64,000 bases of DNA from Sapria himalayana (lineage: Eukaryota > Streptophyta > Magnoliopsida > Malpighiales > Rafflesiaceae). The position numbers were made by a program, and so were the translations under genes. The stretch is taken from NCBI GenBank assembly GCA_029783825.1, contig JAREIK010001733.1:48076-112075 (forward strand), written 5' to 3'. Of the stretch, positions 1 to 15,350 are shown piece after piece. Within the stretch, counting starts at the first letter, position 1. Each line of letters starts with the position of its first letter. The notes beneath the pieces are model-generated. The model saw only the letters and a program-made list of their open reading frames with translations. It did not search any database and was not told where the DNA came from.

Positions 1-524
1 ATAGATATATCAATCGATGATAGGACCTATATATATTATAAAAGATAGATAGATATATAGATTAAAATATAGATAGATAGACAGACAATAGATAGACATA
101 CAGATAGATAGACATTAAGAATATACATATAATAGACAAATAGATAGATAGACAAATATATTGATAAGTAAACAAATAGATAAATAACGAGATAATTAGA
201 TAGATAGATATATACATATAAATAGATAAATAGACCTATAGACACACAAATAGATAGAAGATATATAGACAGATAGACAGAAAAATAGATAGATATATAT
301 ATAGACAAACAAATGGGCAGAGTGATAGATAAATAAATAGAAATATGGAGATACAAATAGATAAACATACAACTTGACAGAGAATAGATAGTCATATAGA
401 CAAACAGATTGATAGACAATTAGACAGATAGTTAGATAGATAAACAAACATATAGATAAATAGAAAGTTTGACAGATAGATAGAGAAATAAACAGAGAAA
501 TAAATATACAAATAGATATACATA

Positions 525-568
<44 letters not shown>

Positions 569-1349
569 AATAAATATTCAGATTGATAAATATATAGATA
601 GATAGACATACAGATAAATAGACCGATAGATAGATAGATAGATAGAAAAATAGATAGATAGATAGATAAATAGATATATAGACAAAAAAATAATTAGATA
701 GATAGATAGACAAATAGATATATAGCCAATTAAATATATAGATAGATAGACATATAAATAAATACATTGATAGATTTATTGATTGATTGATTGATAGAAA
801 GACAGATTGATAGATAGACAAATTGATATATAAATTATTAATAGATTAATAGACATATTGAAAGATAGATAAATCGACAAATTATTAGAAAGATAGATAG
901 ACTGAAAGATATAGATAGATAGATATATAGATATAAAAATAGATATATAGATAGATTGATTGATTGATAGAAATTATAGTTATAGATAAATAGATAGATA
1001 GATTTACATATAAAAGTATAGAGATATAGATAGATAGAAAAATAGATAGAAAGATCAAAAGACAAATTGATATAGAGATAGATATATAGATACTTAAATA
1101 GTTAGATAGATAAATAGATAGATAGTAGAAAAGATAGATAGATATATAGACAGATAAAAAGATATATAATTAGACAAATAGTTAGACTAAAAGAGAGATA
1201 AATAGATAGACAATTAAATAGTTGGATAGATTGATAGATAAATAAAAAGATAGACAAACAGAAAGATTGACAAAAATAAAGATAGATTGATAGATAAATA
1301 GATAGACAAATAGATTAACAAAAAGATAAATAGATAGTTAGATCGATAG

Positions 1350-1380
<31 letters not shown>

Positions 1381-3866
1381 AAAATATTGATAGACAGACA
1401 AAAAGACAGATAGATAGATAAATAGATAGACAGATAGATAGGTAGGTAGACAAATAGATAGACAGATCGATAGACACATAAATAGGTAGATAGATTGATT
1501 GATTGATAGATTGACATATATAAAAATAGCAAATAGATAGATAGACTGATAAACAGATAGATAGATAAATAAATAGATAGATAAACACATAGACAAATAG
1601 AGACATAGACATATAGACAGATACAAAGATAGATAGATAAATATATAGATAGATAAACATATTGACAATATATAGTTATATAGATAGATAGAAAAATAGA
1701 CAAATAGATAGATATATAGAGAATTAGATAGTTAGATAGATGGATAAATTAATATATAGACAGATAGATAGACAGATAAATAGATAGACATATAAAAAGA
1801 TCGATAGATAGACAAATAGTCACTTAAATTGATATAGAGATAATTAGATAGACAAATAGACCAATAGATATATAGATAGATAGAAACATAGCGTATAGAT
1901 AGATAGATAATAGTCAAATATATAAATAAATATATAGATAGATAGATAAATAGACAGAAAAGATATAGATAGATAGATAAATAAATAGATATATCGACAA
2001 ACAGATAGATAGATAAATAGATAGATAGTTAGATAGATAGATGGATAGATATAAAGATATATGGATAGTTATATAGATAGATAGATAGACAGACAAATAG
2101 ATACATAGATTGATAGAAAGACAAAAATAAAAATAGACATATAGACAAATAGACACACACACAGATAGTTAGGAAAATAGAGAGATGGATTGATATATAG
2201 ATAGATTGATAGATAGTTAGACAAATAGACAAATATAAAGATAGATAGATAGATTGACTGATAGTTAGTTATCCATATAGAATGTTAGATAGTTAGCTAG
2301 TTATATAGATAGAAAGATAAATATATAGAAATTTATATAATTAGATAAATAGACAAATATATTAATAGACAGATAGAAATAAAGAAAGATAGATCGATAT
2401 ATAGATAGATAAATAGATAGATTGATATATTAGTATAAAGAGTTACATATATAGATATTTTGATATATAAATATATAGATAGACTAATTGATAGATAGAT
2501 AGATAGACAAATATATAGATAGACAAATAGACTAATACATACATAACTAAATAGATAGGAAGATAGATTGACAGATCGACATTTTGACAGATAGACATTT
2601 ATATGGATAGAGAACTATATCGACATATTAATATATAGAAAGATAGATAGATAAATAGATAAATAGAAAGAAATATAGAGATTTAGATATATAGATATAT
2701 AAATATAGAGATAGACTAATATATAGATATATAGATATAAAATAGGCAGATAGATATATATCCAAATTTATAATTAAACTTATAAAATGATTGAAATATA
2801 GTTTGATAGGCTGATAGATAGATATACAAATTGATATATTCAATGAAAGATAAATAGATAGATAGATATATAGATAGTTATATAGATAGTTATATAGATA
2901 GATATTTATGTAAAGAGATATACATTTAGACACATAGACACATATACACATAGATACATAAAGACATAGATACATTAATAGATTGACATATAGAAAAATA
3001 TACAAATATACAAATAGGCATATAGATAGATATATAAATAGACATATATAAAAATATACAGATAGACAGATAGATTGATAGAAAGATAGATAGATTGATT
3101 GAAAGATTGATTGATTGATTGATTGATTGATTATAAAATTGATAGATAGATAGGAAAATAGAGAAATAGACAGATATACATATGATAGATAGACACATTG
3201 ATAGATAGATGGAAAGAAAGACAGATATATAGATATACATATAGATAGATAGTCACAATGATAGATGGATGGAAATAAAGACAGATAGATAGATATACAA
3301 ATAAATAGACTAATAGATCGCCAAATAAATAGTTAGTTAGGTATATAAATAGATAGATAGATAGGTAGATAAACAGATAAGTAGATAATCAAATATAGAT
3401 AGACAAATAGACACTTAGAGATATAAATTGCTATATAGACAAATAAACAAATAGATAGATAAATAAATAGATAGACAAATAGATAGATAAGTAGATAGGC
3501 AGATAGATAGATATATATTTATACACATTTAGAGAGATAAAATGATAGTCAGATAGATTGAAAATTAGATAGCCATATAGACAAATAAACAAATAGTCAG
3601 ATAGACAGAAAGATTAATAGATATATAGATTGATATATGATAGAAAGATAAATAGATAGATGGACAGATAAACAGATAGATATATTTTCTGATAGGTAGA
3701 TAAATTGATAGACTGCTTGTCTAATTTATAGAAAGATAATTTGATATTTTGATAGATACATAGATACATAGGCAAATAAATATAAAGAAAGATAGAAAAA
3801 TATACATATAGATTGATAGATACATAGATAGATAGACAGATAGGTAAAGAGATGGATAGATAGATA

Positions 3867-3903
<37 letters not shown>

Positions 3904-4193
3904 TTATAGACATAAATAATGATTGACAGGCAGACAGACAGACAGACAGACAGATAGATAGATAGATAGATATATAGATAGTTAAACTAAAAAGACAAAT
4001 TGATATAAAGATAGATATATAGATACAAAGATTGAAAGATATATAGATAGATTGATAGATACATAAACACAGAAAAATAGGTAGATAGACATATATATTG
4101 ATAGAATGATATTCAGATAGATAGATAGACAGAGAGATATATAAATAGATAGATAGATAGATATAAAGAAAAAAAGATAGATATATAAATAGA

Positions 4194-4231
<38 letters not shown>

Positions 4232-6437
4232 GATACATAGCTGAATATAGAGATTGACTAATAAGAAGATAGATAGATAGACAAATAGATAATTAAATAG
4301 ATAGAAATATAAAGAGACAAATAGAAAGATAGAACGATAGATTGAAAAACATAATAATAGTAATATAAATATATAGATATACAGATTGACAAATAGATAT
4401 ATATACAGATACGTAGATGGAAAGATATAAAGATATAAATATAAAGATATATAGATAGACAGATAGAAAGATCGATATATAGATAGATAGACACATAAAC
4501 AAATAGATTCATAAAAAGATAAATAGATTAATCATAGATAGACAAATAAACAGATAGACATATTGATAGTTTGACAAATAGACAAATAGTTGAATAGTAA
4601 AATAGATAGATAGATAAATATCTAAATAGATAGAGAGATAGACAAATAGATAGATAGATAGATAGGTTGGTAGACAAAGAGATAGAAAGAAGGATAGTTA
4701 TATAGACATATAAATAATAGATAGATAAATCAACATATAGGTAGGTATATAGATAGATAGATATACATATTGACAATTAGATAGCAAAATAGATAGATAG
4801 ATGGATAGATAGATTCACAAATAGATAGTTAGAAATATATATAAATAGATAGATAGATAGGCCTATAGGCAGATAGACAAATTGACACATATACAGATTG
4901 AAAAATAGATAGATAGATATATAGATAGACAAATTCATAGATAAGAAGATTGATAGATAGATAAATAGATAAATAGATATATATAGATATAGATGGAAGA
5001 AATATAGATCAATAGATAGATAGATTTAATGATAGATAGATAAACAAAAATGTAGTTAAATAGTTAGATAGATATATAGATAGAAATATAGATAGTTAGA
5101 TAGTTACATAAATAGATTGAATAAAATATAGACATTTTGACAAAAGATAGATATATAGATAGAAAGATCGTTAAATATAAAAAGATACAAATAAATAGAT
5201 CAACATGAAGACAAATAGAAAGATACATAGCTAGTAAGATACTTAGATAGATAGAAAGATAGAAAGACAGAGTAACTGATAGATTGATATACTAATAGGC
5301 TGATAAATAGAAAGATAGTTAGATAGAAAGATAGTTAGACTAATAAACAAATAGATAGATAGATAAATAGGTATATTGATAGATATATGGGAAAATAGCT
5401 AGATAGATAGATAGATAGACATATGGATAGATAGATAAATATATAGATAGATAGAAAGATATATAGCCAAATTGACAGATAGATAAATAAAGTGATATAC
5501 TAAAAGACAACTAGATGGAGAGATATATCGATAGATAGATACATAAACATATATATAGATCGACAGGTAAATTGATAGCAAATAGATAGAAGATAGCAAA
5601 ATTTACAGATAGATATATAGATAGATAGATAGACTGATAGATAGAGAGATAGATAGACAGATAGATAGATAGTTTGTTAGAGAGTGATATAGATAGTTAG
5701 ATTAATAGATAGATAAATATACATATAAAAAGATAGATAAATAGACATATAGAAAGATAGAGAGAGATAGATTGACAGATAAACAAATAGACATATACAC
5801 AAATGGAAATATATATAGATTGACATATATATAGATTAATAGACATGAGGATAGACAAATAGACAGCTAAACAGATAGAAAAATAGTCTTATAGATATAT
5901 AAATATATAGCAAATAGACAGATATACAGATAGACAAATAGATAGATAGATAGATAGATTGATAAATAGAAAAATTGATAGATAGACAAATAGATAGATA
6001 TAAAGATAAACAAATAATTAAGTAGATAGATAGACAAATAGATAGAAAGATAGATAGAAAGGTAGATAGAAAGATAGATAGATAGAAAGATATATAGATA
6101 GATAAATATATTGATTGTCAGATAGATAGACAGATAGATAAATATATAGATAGATAGATACACAAATATATAAATTGACATTAAGTTAATAGTAAGATAT
6201 CCAATTTGACAAATATACTTATAGGCAGATAGGCAAAAAGTTAGGTAGCTTGATAGATAGATAGACAGATAGATAAATATTTAGATAGTTAGATAGATAG
6301 ACAGATAGATATATAAACACAAAGAGTGATAAAAATAAAGGCACATTGAAATATAGGAAAATAGACAGACACAGAAAAATACACTAATAAATAGATAAAG
6401 AAGTAGATAGAAAAACATATGAAAAGATAGACTAATA
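1..6437 (+). repeat. Degenerate GATA microsatellite block 1a
   Basis: This is almost pure GATA-type DNA with frequent variants (GACA, AAAT, GATT) and short TA runs, for example near 3,870-3,898 and 4,200-4,228. The complementary strand reads TCTATCTATCTA, which gives the same Ser-Ile-Tyr-Leu cycle in all three frames. Long open frames of that composition are therefore expected and are not genes. The + strand reads GATAGATAG and soon meets TAG stops. I see no gene here. The block continues to the window edge, so its true length is unknown. Confidence 0.97.
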
Positions 6438-6451
6438 GATAGATAAACAAA

Positions 6452-7235
6452 GCGGGAGGTCAGTACAGAGGATGCTGCAATGCGTGGACAGAATGGGCAA
6501 CAGGGTAGAAAGAAATTGGCAAAGCGGGAGATAGTCCTGTTACTATATGAAAGAAATATAATGATGCTGCAAACTCACTTGGAATTAGCTCTCAAGATGT
6601 GAATCTAAGCTATTTTGTTAAACAAAGAGGGTCAAGGAACAGGATAGATAGAAGAGGGAAGAGTCAGCAGAATATGGGCAACATGGTGGAAAGATAAGCT
6701 AGAAGATGAACCGAAGATTCTCAATGATCTGATCATCAACTCAACTTGTTCAAAAGGAATTGAATTAAAAAGAAGCTGAAAAAGTTAAGAGGAGTTAAAA
6801 GCCAGTGAATATCAACAGCAAATTTTAGGTATACATGAAAGAAAATGTGCTATGTTGGAATGTGGTTTGGTTGCAGGAAATAGTTTAATCAATAAAGCCA
6901 AACAAGGAGGAGCAAAGGAGAGAGATCTAATTTTCAATTTAGGAGTAAGTGAATGAAAGGAGGATTAAAGAGCTACACAGAGCAAAGGTAAGATACATGT
7001 CTGCAGCGAAATGAACAAATACAAGAAAGCAGCTTCAAGATTGTAGTATAGGGATGCTTGTGCAATAAATGTCCTCATACAGAGGCTTTGAATAGATTGC
7101 ACTTATGCTATCTTCAAATTAGTTAGGATTTGGACAAGGGTGTAAGAGGGATAAAGGGTAGATTCTAGTTTGTAAAAATGGTATTCCTCCACCAAAAGAG
7201 AGGGCTATTAATAAATAAACACCTTTTAAAAAAAA
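6452..7235 (+). mobile_element. Retroposed insert with poly(A) end, unidentified source
   Basis: A 784 bp island of ordinary-complexity sequence interrupts the GATA array. It ends in A8 (7,228-7,235), and two overlapping AATAAA signals lie 12-18 bases upstream (7,210-7,219). The 14-mer GATAGATAAACAAA stands immediately before it (6,438-6,451) and immediately after the A run (7,236-7,249). Poly(A), a signal and a 14 bp repeat together are the signature of LINE-type target-primed insertion of an RNA copy. No convincing open frame or recognised protein is present, so the source may be a non-coding transcript, a retrotransposon end or a gene 3' region. Caution: the flanking 14-mer also fits the local repeat vocabulary. 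Confidence 0.65.
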
Positions 7236-7374
7236 GATAGATAAACAAATACTCAAATAGATAGATAGACAAATAGTCAAAAAGATAGACATATAGATAA
7301 ATAGATAGATAGATAGATAGATAAATAGATGGATAAAAAGATAGATAGATAAATCATCATAAAAATAGACAAAC

Positions 7375-7412
<38 letters not shown>

Positions 7413-7936
7413 ATAGATAGACAGATAAATCATCAAAAAAATAGACAGACAGATAGATAGACTGATAGATAGAATGATAGATAGATAGATATATAGATAG
7501 ATAAATATACAAATAGATAGATAGACAAATATATATATAAATAGATAGAAAGATAGACACATAGATACATAGACAAATTGACAAATAGATATATAAATAT
7601 ATAAAGAGATAGACATATAAAGATAGACAAATAGACAAATAGACAATTAGAAACTTAGACACATAGACAAATAGACTAATAAATAGATACAACGATAGAT
7701 AGACAAACATAATAATAGATAGACAAATAGATAGCAAGGAAAATAAATAAAAACAAAGATAGATATATATAGATAGATAGATAGATTGATTGATTGATAT
7801 AAAGATAGATATATATAGATAGATAGATAGATAGATAGATAGATTGATTGATTGATATAAAGATAGATAGATAGATAGAAATATATATAGATAAATAGAT
7901 AGAGAGAGATATATAGATAGATAAATAGAAAAATAG

Positions 7937-7991
<55 letters not shown>

Positions 7992-8353
7992 GATAGACAG
8001 ACAAATAGATAGATACATAGAGAGGTATACAAAAAGATAGATACATAGATAGATAGATAGATACATAGAGACATATAAAGATAGATTGATAGACATATAT
8101 ACAAATATACATATAACAAGATACATAAATAGATAGGTAGATAGATAAATATATAGATAGATTGATAGACAAATATATAGATAGATATAAAGATATATAG
8201 ATAAACAGATAGATAGGTAGTCAAAAAGAAAGACAAATAGTAAAATAAATATATAGACATATAGATAATTAGACAGATAGAGAGATAGAAAAATAGATAG
8301 ATTAATAGATAGTTAAATAAATAGATAGAAAGATAGATAAAGAGATATATAGA

Positions 8354-8414
<61 letters not shown>

Positions 8415-8583
8415 CTAGATAAATAAATAGACAAATAAATTTATTTACAGATACAAAGATCGACTGATAAACAATTAAACCAATTGAAAGATAGAAAGAT
8501 AGATTCAAAATAGATAGATATAGAAATACAAATCCGGATAGATAGAAATATAGATAGATAGATAGATAAATAGACATATATAC

Positions 8584-8617
<34 letters not shown>

Positions 8618-8820
8618 GTATATTGATAGATAGAAAAATGGATAGATAGATATATAGATAGACAGATAGATAGACAGATAGATAGACATATAGATAGATA
8701 AAATATATAGATAGATATGTATATAGATAGATTGACAAATAGATAGACAATTAGATAGGTAGATAGATCGATTGTTAGATTGATTCATTAATTGACAAAT
8801 AGATAGATAGATAGGAAGAT

Positions 8821-8854
<34 letters not shown>

Positions 8855-9036
8855 CGATATAAATAGATAGATAGGCCAATATATAGACCGATATATAGTC
8901 ATATAGATATACAGAGAGAGATAAATAGACAAATAGATAGATACACATATAGACAGATAGATTGATTGATAGTTTGATAGATAGCCAAATTAATAGATAA
9001 ATAATTAGAATTACAGACAAATAGACAACTATAGAG

Positions 9037-9086
<50 letters not shown>

Positions 9087-11350
9087 ATAGATAGAGAGGT
9101 AGATAAAAATAGAGACAAATAGGCAATATAGATACACAGATAGATAGATAGATTGATTGATTGACTAATAGACTAATATATAAAAAAATAGTTAAAGAGT
9201 TATATAGATCGATAGATAGATAGATACACATTTATACTGATATATAAAGATAGAGATAGATAGACAAACAGATAGATATGTACACATATGGACTAATACA
9301 CTGATAAACTATTTGATATATAGATAGAAAGATAAATAGATAAAATGTTTGATTGATTGATTTATTGACATATAGACACATAGACATATATATATATATA
9401 TATACACAGATAGAAAGATAGATAAATAGAATGATTGACAGATATACATATTGATAAGTGTCCAAATAGAAAGATAGCTTGAGAGATTAATAGATATAAA
9501 GATATCTAAGCATATAAATAGATAGACATATAAATAGATAGACATATAAATAGATAGACAAATAGATACATATATATAGATATAGTTAGATGGATATATA
9601 GAAAGATAGATAAATAAATAAATAGAAAAATAAACAGATAAATTGATAGATATTTAGATAGATAGAACTACACAATGATTGATATACTAGTATACATGAA
9701 GATGATTTGATAGTTACATAGATAGATTAATTGAATGATAAATAGTTCGATAGTTACACATATAGATTGATTGATATATGCATATTTAGACAAATATATA
9801 GATAGATAGAAATATTGATTAATAGAAAGATAGATAGATGTACATATAGACATATAGATAGATAGATACATAAAGAGATAGATAGTTAGATAAAGAGATA
9901 GATAGATAGATAAATAGACTAATAGATAACTAGACAAATAGACTAATAAATAGAAAGACATATTGATACATAGATAAATAGATAAATAGATTCCTAGATA
10001 GATAGATATATTGATAAACAAATAGACACTTAGACTAATAGAATTATAGACAAATAGATAGGTAAAGTGATAAATAGACACTTATACAAATAGATAGATA
10101 GACAGAAAGATTGTTTGACAAATAGCCAGATTCAAAAATAGACTAATAGACAAATTGACAAGTAGATAGATAGATAGACAGATAGATAGATAACTATATA
10201 TATAGACAGATAAAAAGATAAAAAATACAGACACATAAATAGATATACAGATAGACAAATAGACAAATAGATAGATAGACTAATAGACAATTAGATAGTT
10301 TGAAAGATATAAAGATAGATAGAAAGATAGGTAGATATTAGAAAGTTAGATATTTAGACAAATAGATATATTGATAAAAATATAGACATTTAGAAAGATT
10401 GATAGATAGACAAATATACAGATGGATATATAAAAAGAAAGAATGATAAATAGATAGAAAGATAGATAGATAAACATTTAGATAGATATATAGTTAGATA
10501 GATATAACATAGATAGATAGATATAAAGATATACAAAAAGATTGAAAGATAGAAAAAAATAGATAGATACTTAGAATAATAGATAGATAATAGATAGATA
10601 GATAAATAAAAAGAATGATAGATTGATATAAAGATAGATATAAATAGATATATAGATATATAGATATAAAGAATGATAGAGACATATAGATATATAGATA
10701 TATAGATAGATAGAGAGATATATAGATAGATAAATAGATAGATAGATAAACAGATAGACAGATAGAAATATAAATAGATAGATAGATAAATAAATAAATA
10801 AATAAATAGATAGAGAGAGAGAATAATTGATAGGATAATTGACTAATAGTCAGAAACATAGAAATATAGTTAGATAGTTAGACAAATAGAAAGATTGATA
10901 TATAGATAGTAAGAAAGTTAGTTAATTAGATAGATAGATAAATAAATAGATAAAAAGATATAATAGATTGATAGATTGATACATAGATACATAAGCTGAT
11001 AGACAGATAAATAGATAGATATTTGGATAGATAAATATTTAGATAGATAAGCAAATAATAAATTAGACAAATAGATAGATAGATATATAGGCATATAGAC
11101 ATATAAAGCAATAAATAGATAGATTGATAGACAATTAAATAGATAGATAGTTAGAATGTTTGACAAATAGACATAGATTTAAAAAAAGATTAAAAAATAG
11201 ATATCTAGATAGATAAATAGATTGACAAATAGATAGTTAGACAGATTTTTAGATAGAAAGATAGGTAAATAGAAAGATATTGAGATAGATATATAGAAAG
11301 ATTGAAGATTTAAAATAGAGAGAAATGAAAATAAATAGATAGAGAGAGAG

Positions 11351-11393
<43 letters not shown>

Positions 11394-12598
11394 TAAATAG
11401 ATAATTAGATAGATAAAAATATAGATAGATAGTTATATAGAAAGAAAAATAGATGGATAATTAGTTAGTTAGTTAGATAGTTATATAATTATACAGATAG
11501 AAATATAGATAGAAAGATAAATAGATAGATAGATAGATAGATACACAGATAAATAGACTTTTAGATAAATAGATAGATAAATAGATATATAGAGAGAATG
11601 ATAAATAGATAGATAGACAAATAGAAAGATAGACACAAAAGATAGTAAAGTAAGAAAGATAGATATATATATATATATATACAAATAGATAAACAAATTG
11701 AAAGATATATAAGTAGATAGATTAATAGATAGATAGAGATAAATTCAATTAGATAAATAAATACATAGAAACATAGAAAGATAGATAGATAGACATATAG
11801 ACACATAGATAGATAGAAAGATAGATAGATATACTAATAGATAAATATATAGATAGATAGTTAGAAATATATATATATATATATATATATAGTTATATAG
11901 ATTGATAGATATCTATTTGTCAAATTGAATACATATAAATATATAGATTGATAGACATATAGATAGATTAAACAAAATGAAAACATATAAATAGATAGAC
12001 AGATAAATAGATAGATAGATAGAGAGGTCTATAGATAGATATATACTTAGTGACAAATAAAGATTTATTGATCGACATATAGACAAATATATATATATAT
12101 AGCTAGATAGATAGTTAGATAGATATATAGATAGATAGATAGATAGACATATATATAAATAAATTGGTAGATATATAGATAGAGAGATAGATAGGTAGTC
12201 ATAAAAAAAGATAAACAAATAGTAAGATAGATTTATAGACATACAAATAATTAAATAGATAGAGAAATTGATATATAGATAAATATATAGAAAGATAGAT
12301 AGTTAGTTAGATAGTTAGATTGATTGATTGATTGATAAAGAGATATATAGACTTATAGATAGATAGATATAGATATATAGATATATATATATAGTTTCTT
12401 AGATAGATAGATAAACAAATATATTTACAGATACAAAGATAGACAGATAAAAAATTAAACAAATAGAAAGATATAAAATAGATACAAAATAGATAGATAT
12501 AATATTAGAAATCTGGATAGACAGACAAACAGATAGATAGATAGATAAACATATATATATATATATATATTTATAATTATATAGATAGATATATAGAT

Positions 12599-12660
<62 letters not shown>

Positions 12661-12811
12661 AGATAGATAGATAGACATATAGATAAACAAAATATATAAA
12701 TAGATAGATAGTTAGTTAGTTAGGTAGTTAGATTGATTGATTCACAAATATATAAATAGATAGATAGATAGGAAGATAAATAGATTGATATAAAAATATA
12801 TAGACAGATAG

Positions 12812-12882
<71 letters not shown>

Positions 12883-12979
12883 CATAAACATTTATACAGA
12901 CAGACAGATAGATAGTTAGATAGATAACTAAATTAACATATAAATAATTACAATTATAGACTATTAGACAACTAGAGAA

Positions 12980-13027
<48 letters not shown>

Positions 13028-14395
13028 ATAGATAAATAGATATAAATATAAATAAATAGGCTAATATATAAATTGATAGATAAACACACGCACATATATA
13101 TATTTATAGATTGATAAATATATAGATAGATTAACAAATATAAAAAATTGAAAAATATACAGAAAGATAGATATATAGCTAAAAAGGCATATAACTAAAT
13201 ATTTAAAATGATAGACATATCGATAGATAGACAAATAAATAAATAGATAGCTAGATAGAAAGTAATATAGATATATTTAAAGATATATAGATAGACACTT
13301 ATATATATAGACACATAGAAAGATAGATAGATATAAATATAGATAGATACCTTGAAAGATAGATAGATAGACAAATATACATAAATACATAAAGATTAAT
13401 ATATAGATAGATTGATATAAAAATAGATAGAAACATAGATATATAGATAGACAAATAGTCTAATAGAAGGAAATATATATATATAGATAGATAGAGATAT
13501 AAAGATTCAAAGATAGACAGATAGATAGAACGCTAGCTAGAAAAATAAATCATAGACAGATAGATCGATAGATAGATATATACATAGATAGACATATATT
13601 TATATAGATAGATAGATATATAGATAGATAGATTGATTGATTGATATATAGATAGTTTGACTAAAATACTGATATGCATAAAGACAGTTAGATAGTTACA
13701 CAGATAGATAGATAGATAGATAGATAGATGGATACACATTTATGCACATCGAGAAATAGATAGATTGACAAACAGATAGATATGTAGACACATGGTCTGA
13801 TACACTGATAGGCTAATTGATATAAAAATAGATAGATAGATTGATTGGCATATAGACACATAGATAGATATATATATATAGATATATTAACAGATAGATA
13901 TATAGATATATTGATATATTGATAGTTAGATAAATAGAATCATACACAAATAAACATATAGATAGTTAGCCAAATATAAAGATAGCCAGAGAGACTAATA
14001 GATAGATAGATAGATAAAAAATATATTAAAAGATAGACATATAAACATATAAACAAATAGAAACATAGAACGATTGACATATAGATAGATTGATAGATAG
14101 AAAGATAGATTGATAAATAGTTAGACAGACAAACTTAGAGATTGATAGATATACAGATAGATAGAACTATAGATTGATTGATATACTGATATACATGAAG
14201 ATGATTAGATAGTTAGATAGATAGAGATATATATACATATAGATTGATCGATATATACATATTTAGACAGATAGATAGATAGATAGAAGATCAAAAGATA
14301 GAAATATTGACAGATAGATAAATAGACAGATATATAGGTAGGCATATAGATAGATAGATAGATAGATAGATTGATTGATATTTAGTTAGACAGAG

Positions 14396-14430
<35 letters not shown>

Positions 14431-15350
14431 AAGATAGACGGATAGATAACTAGACAAATAGACTAATAGATATAAAGACATATTGATACATAGATAGATA
14501 GGTAGATAGATAAATATATACTTAGATAGATATATATATATATATAGATAAACAAATAGACACTTAGACTAATAGAATAATAGACAAATAGATAGATAAA
14601 GTGATAAATACATAAACATTAAGATAGAGAGGCAGGTAGACAGAAAGATAGTTTGAAAATAGCCAGATTCACAAATAGACTAATAGACAAATAGATAGGT
14701 CGGTAGATAGATTACTATATAGATAGATAGATAGATAGATAAAACGATATATAGATAAAAAGATAGATAGAAAATACATACACATATAAATAGATAGATA
14801 AAAAGACAAATAGACAAACAGACAAATAGACAAATAGACAAATAGACAAATAGACAAATAGACAAATAAACAGATAGACTAATAGACAGTTAGATAATTT
14901 GAAAGATATAAAGATAGATAGATAGATATATAGATAAATATTAGATATTTATATATTTAGACAAATAGATATTTTAGATTGAAAGATAGACATTTAGATA
15001 GATTTACGGATAGACAAATATATAGATGGATATATAAAAAGAAAGAATGATAAATAGATAAATTGATTGATTGATAGACATTTAGATAGATATATAGATA
15101 GATAGTAGAAAGATAGATAGATACAAAATAGAAAGATAGATAAATAGATATAAAGATAAACAGAAAGATTGATAGATAGAAAAACAAATAGATATATATA
15201 GATACTTAGAATAATAGATAGATAGATAAATAAATAGATAGAAAGTTAGATAAATAGAAAGAACGAAAGATCAATATATAGATAGATATATAGACATATA
15301 GATATATAGATAGATTGAAAGATAGAAAGAAATATAGATAGATAGATAAA
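7236..15350 (+). repeat. Degenerate GATA microsatellite block 1b
   Basis: This continues block 1a beyond the retroposed insert. It holds many embedded (TA)n runs, for example near 7,951-7,986, 8,361-8,411, 9,045-9,083, 12,602-12,652 and 12,983-13,024. It is not uniform: 8.3-10.6 kb and 12.3-15.2 kb share many irregular landmarks in the same order (listed separately). Repeat identity stops abruptly near 15,350, where AT-rich sequence with TTATAACTATATATA motifs begins. The long Ser-Ile-Tyr-Leu frames on the - strand are repeat artefacts. Confidence 0.97.
8300..15230 (+). repeat. Diverged direct segmental duplication inside the GATA array
   Basis: Irregular landmarks recur in the same order. 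TTTACAGATACAAAGAT lies near 8,444 and 12,424. A TA run preceded by CAACTA lies near 9,030 and 12,968. ATACATGAAGATGATT lies near 9,692 and 14,191. AGATAACTAGACAAAT lies near 9,926 and 14,446. AATAGCCAGATTCA lies near 10,121 and 14,658. GATGGATATATAAAAAG lies near 10,421 and 15,025. ACTTAGAATAATAG lies near 10,567 and 15,201. The offset grows from about 4.0 to 4.6 kb, so the two copies of about 2.3-2.9 kb differ by repeat-length changes. Confidence 0.8.
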
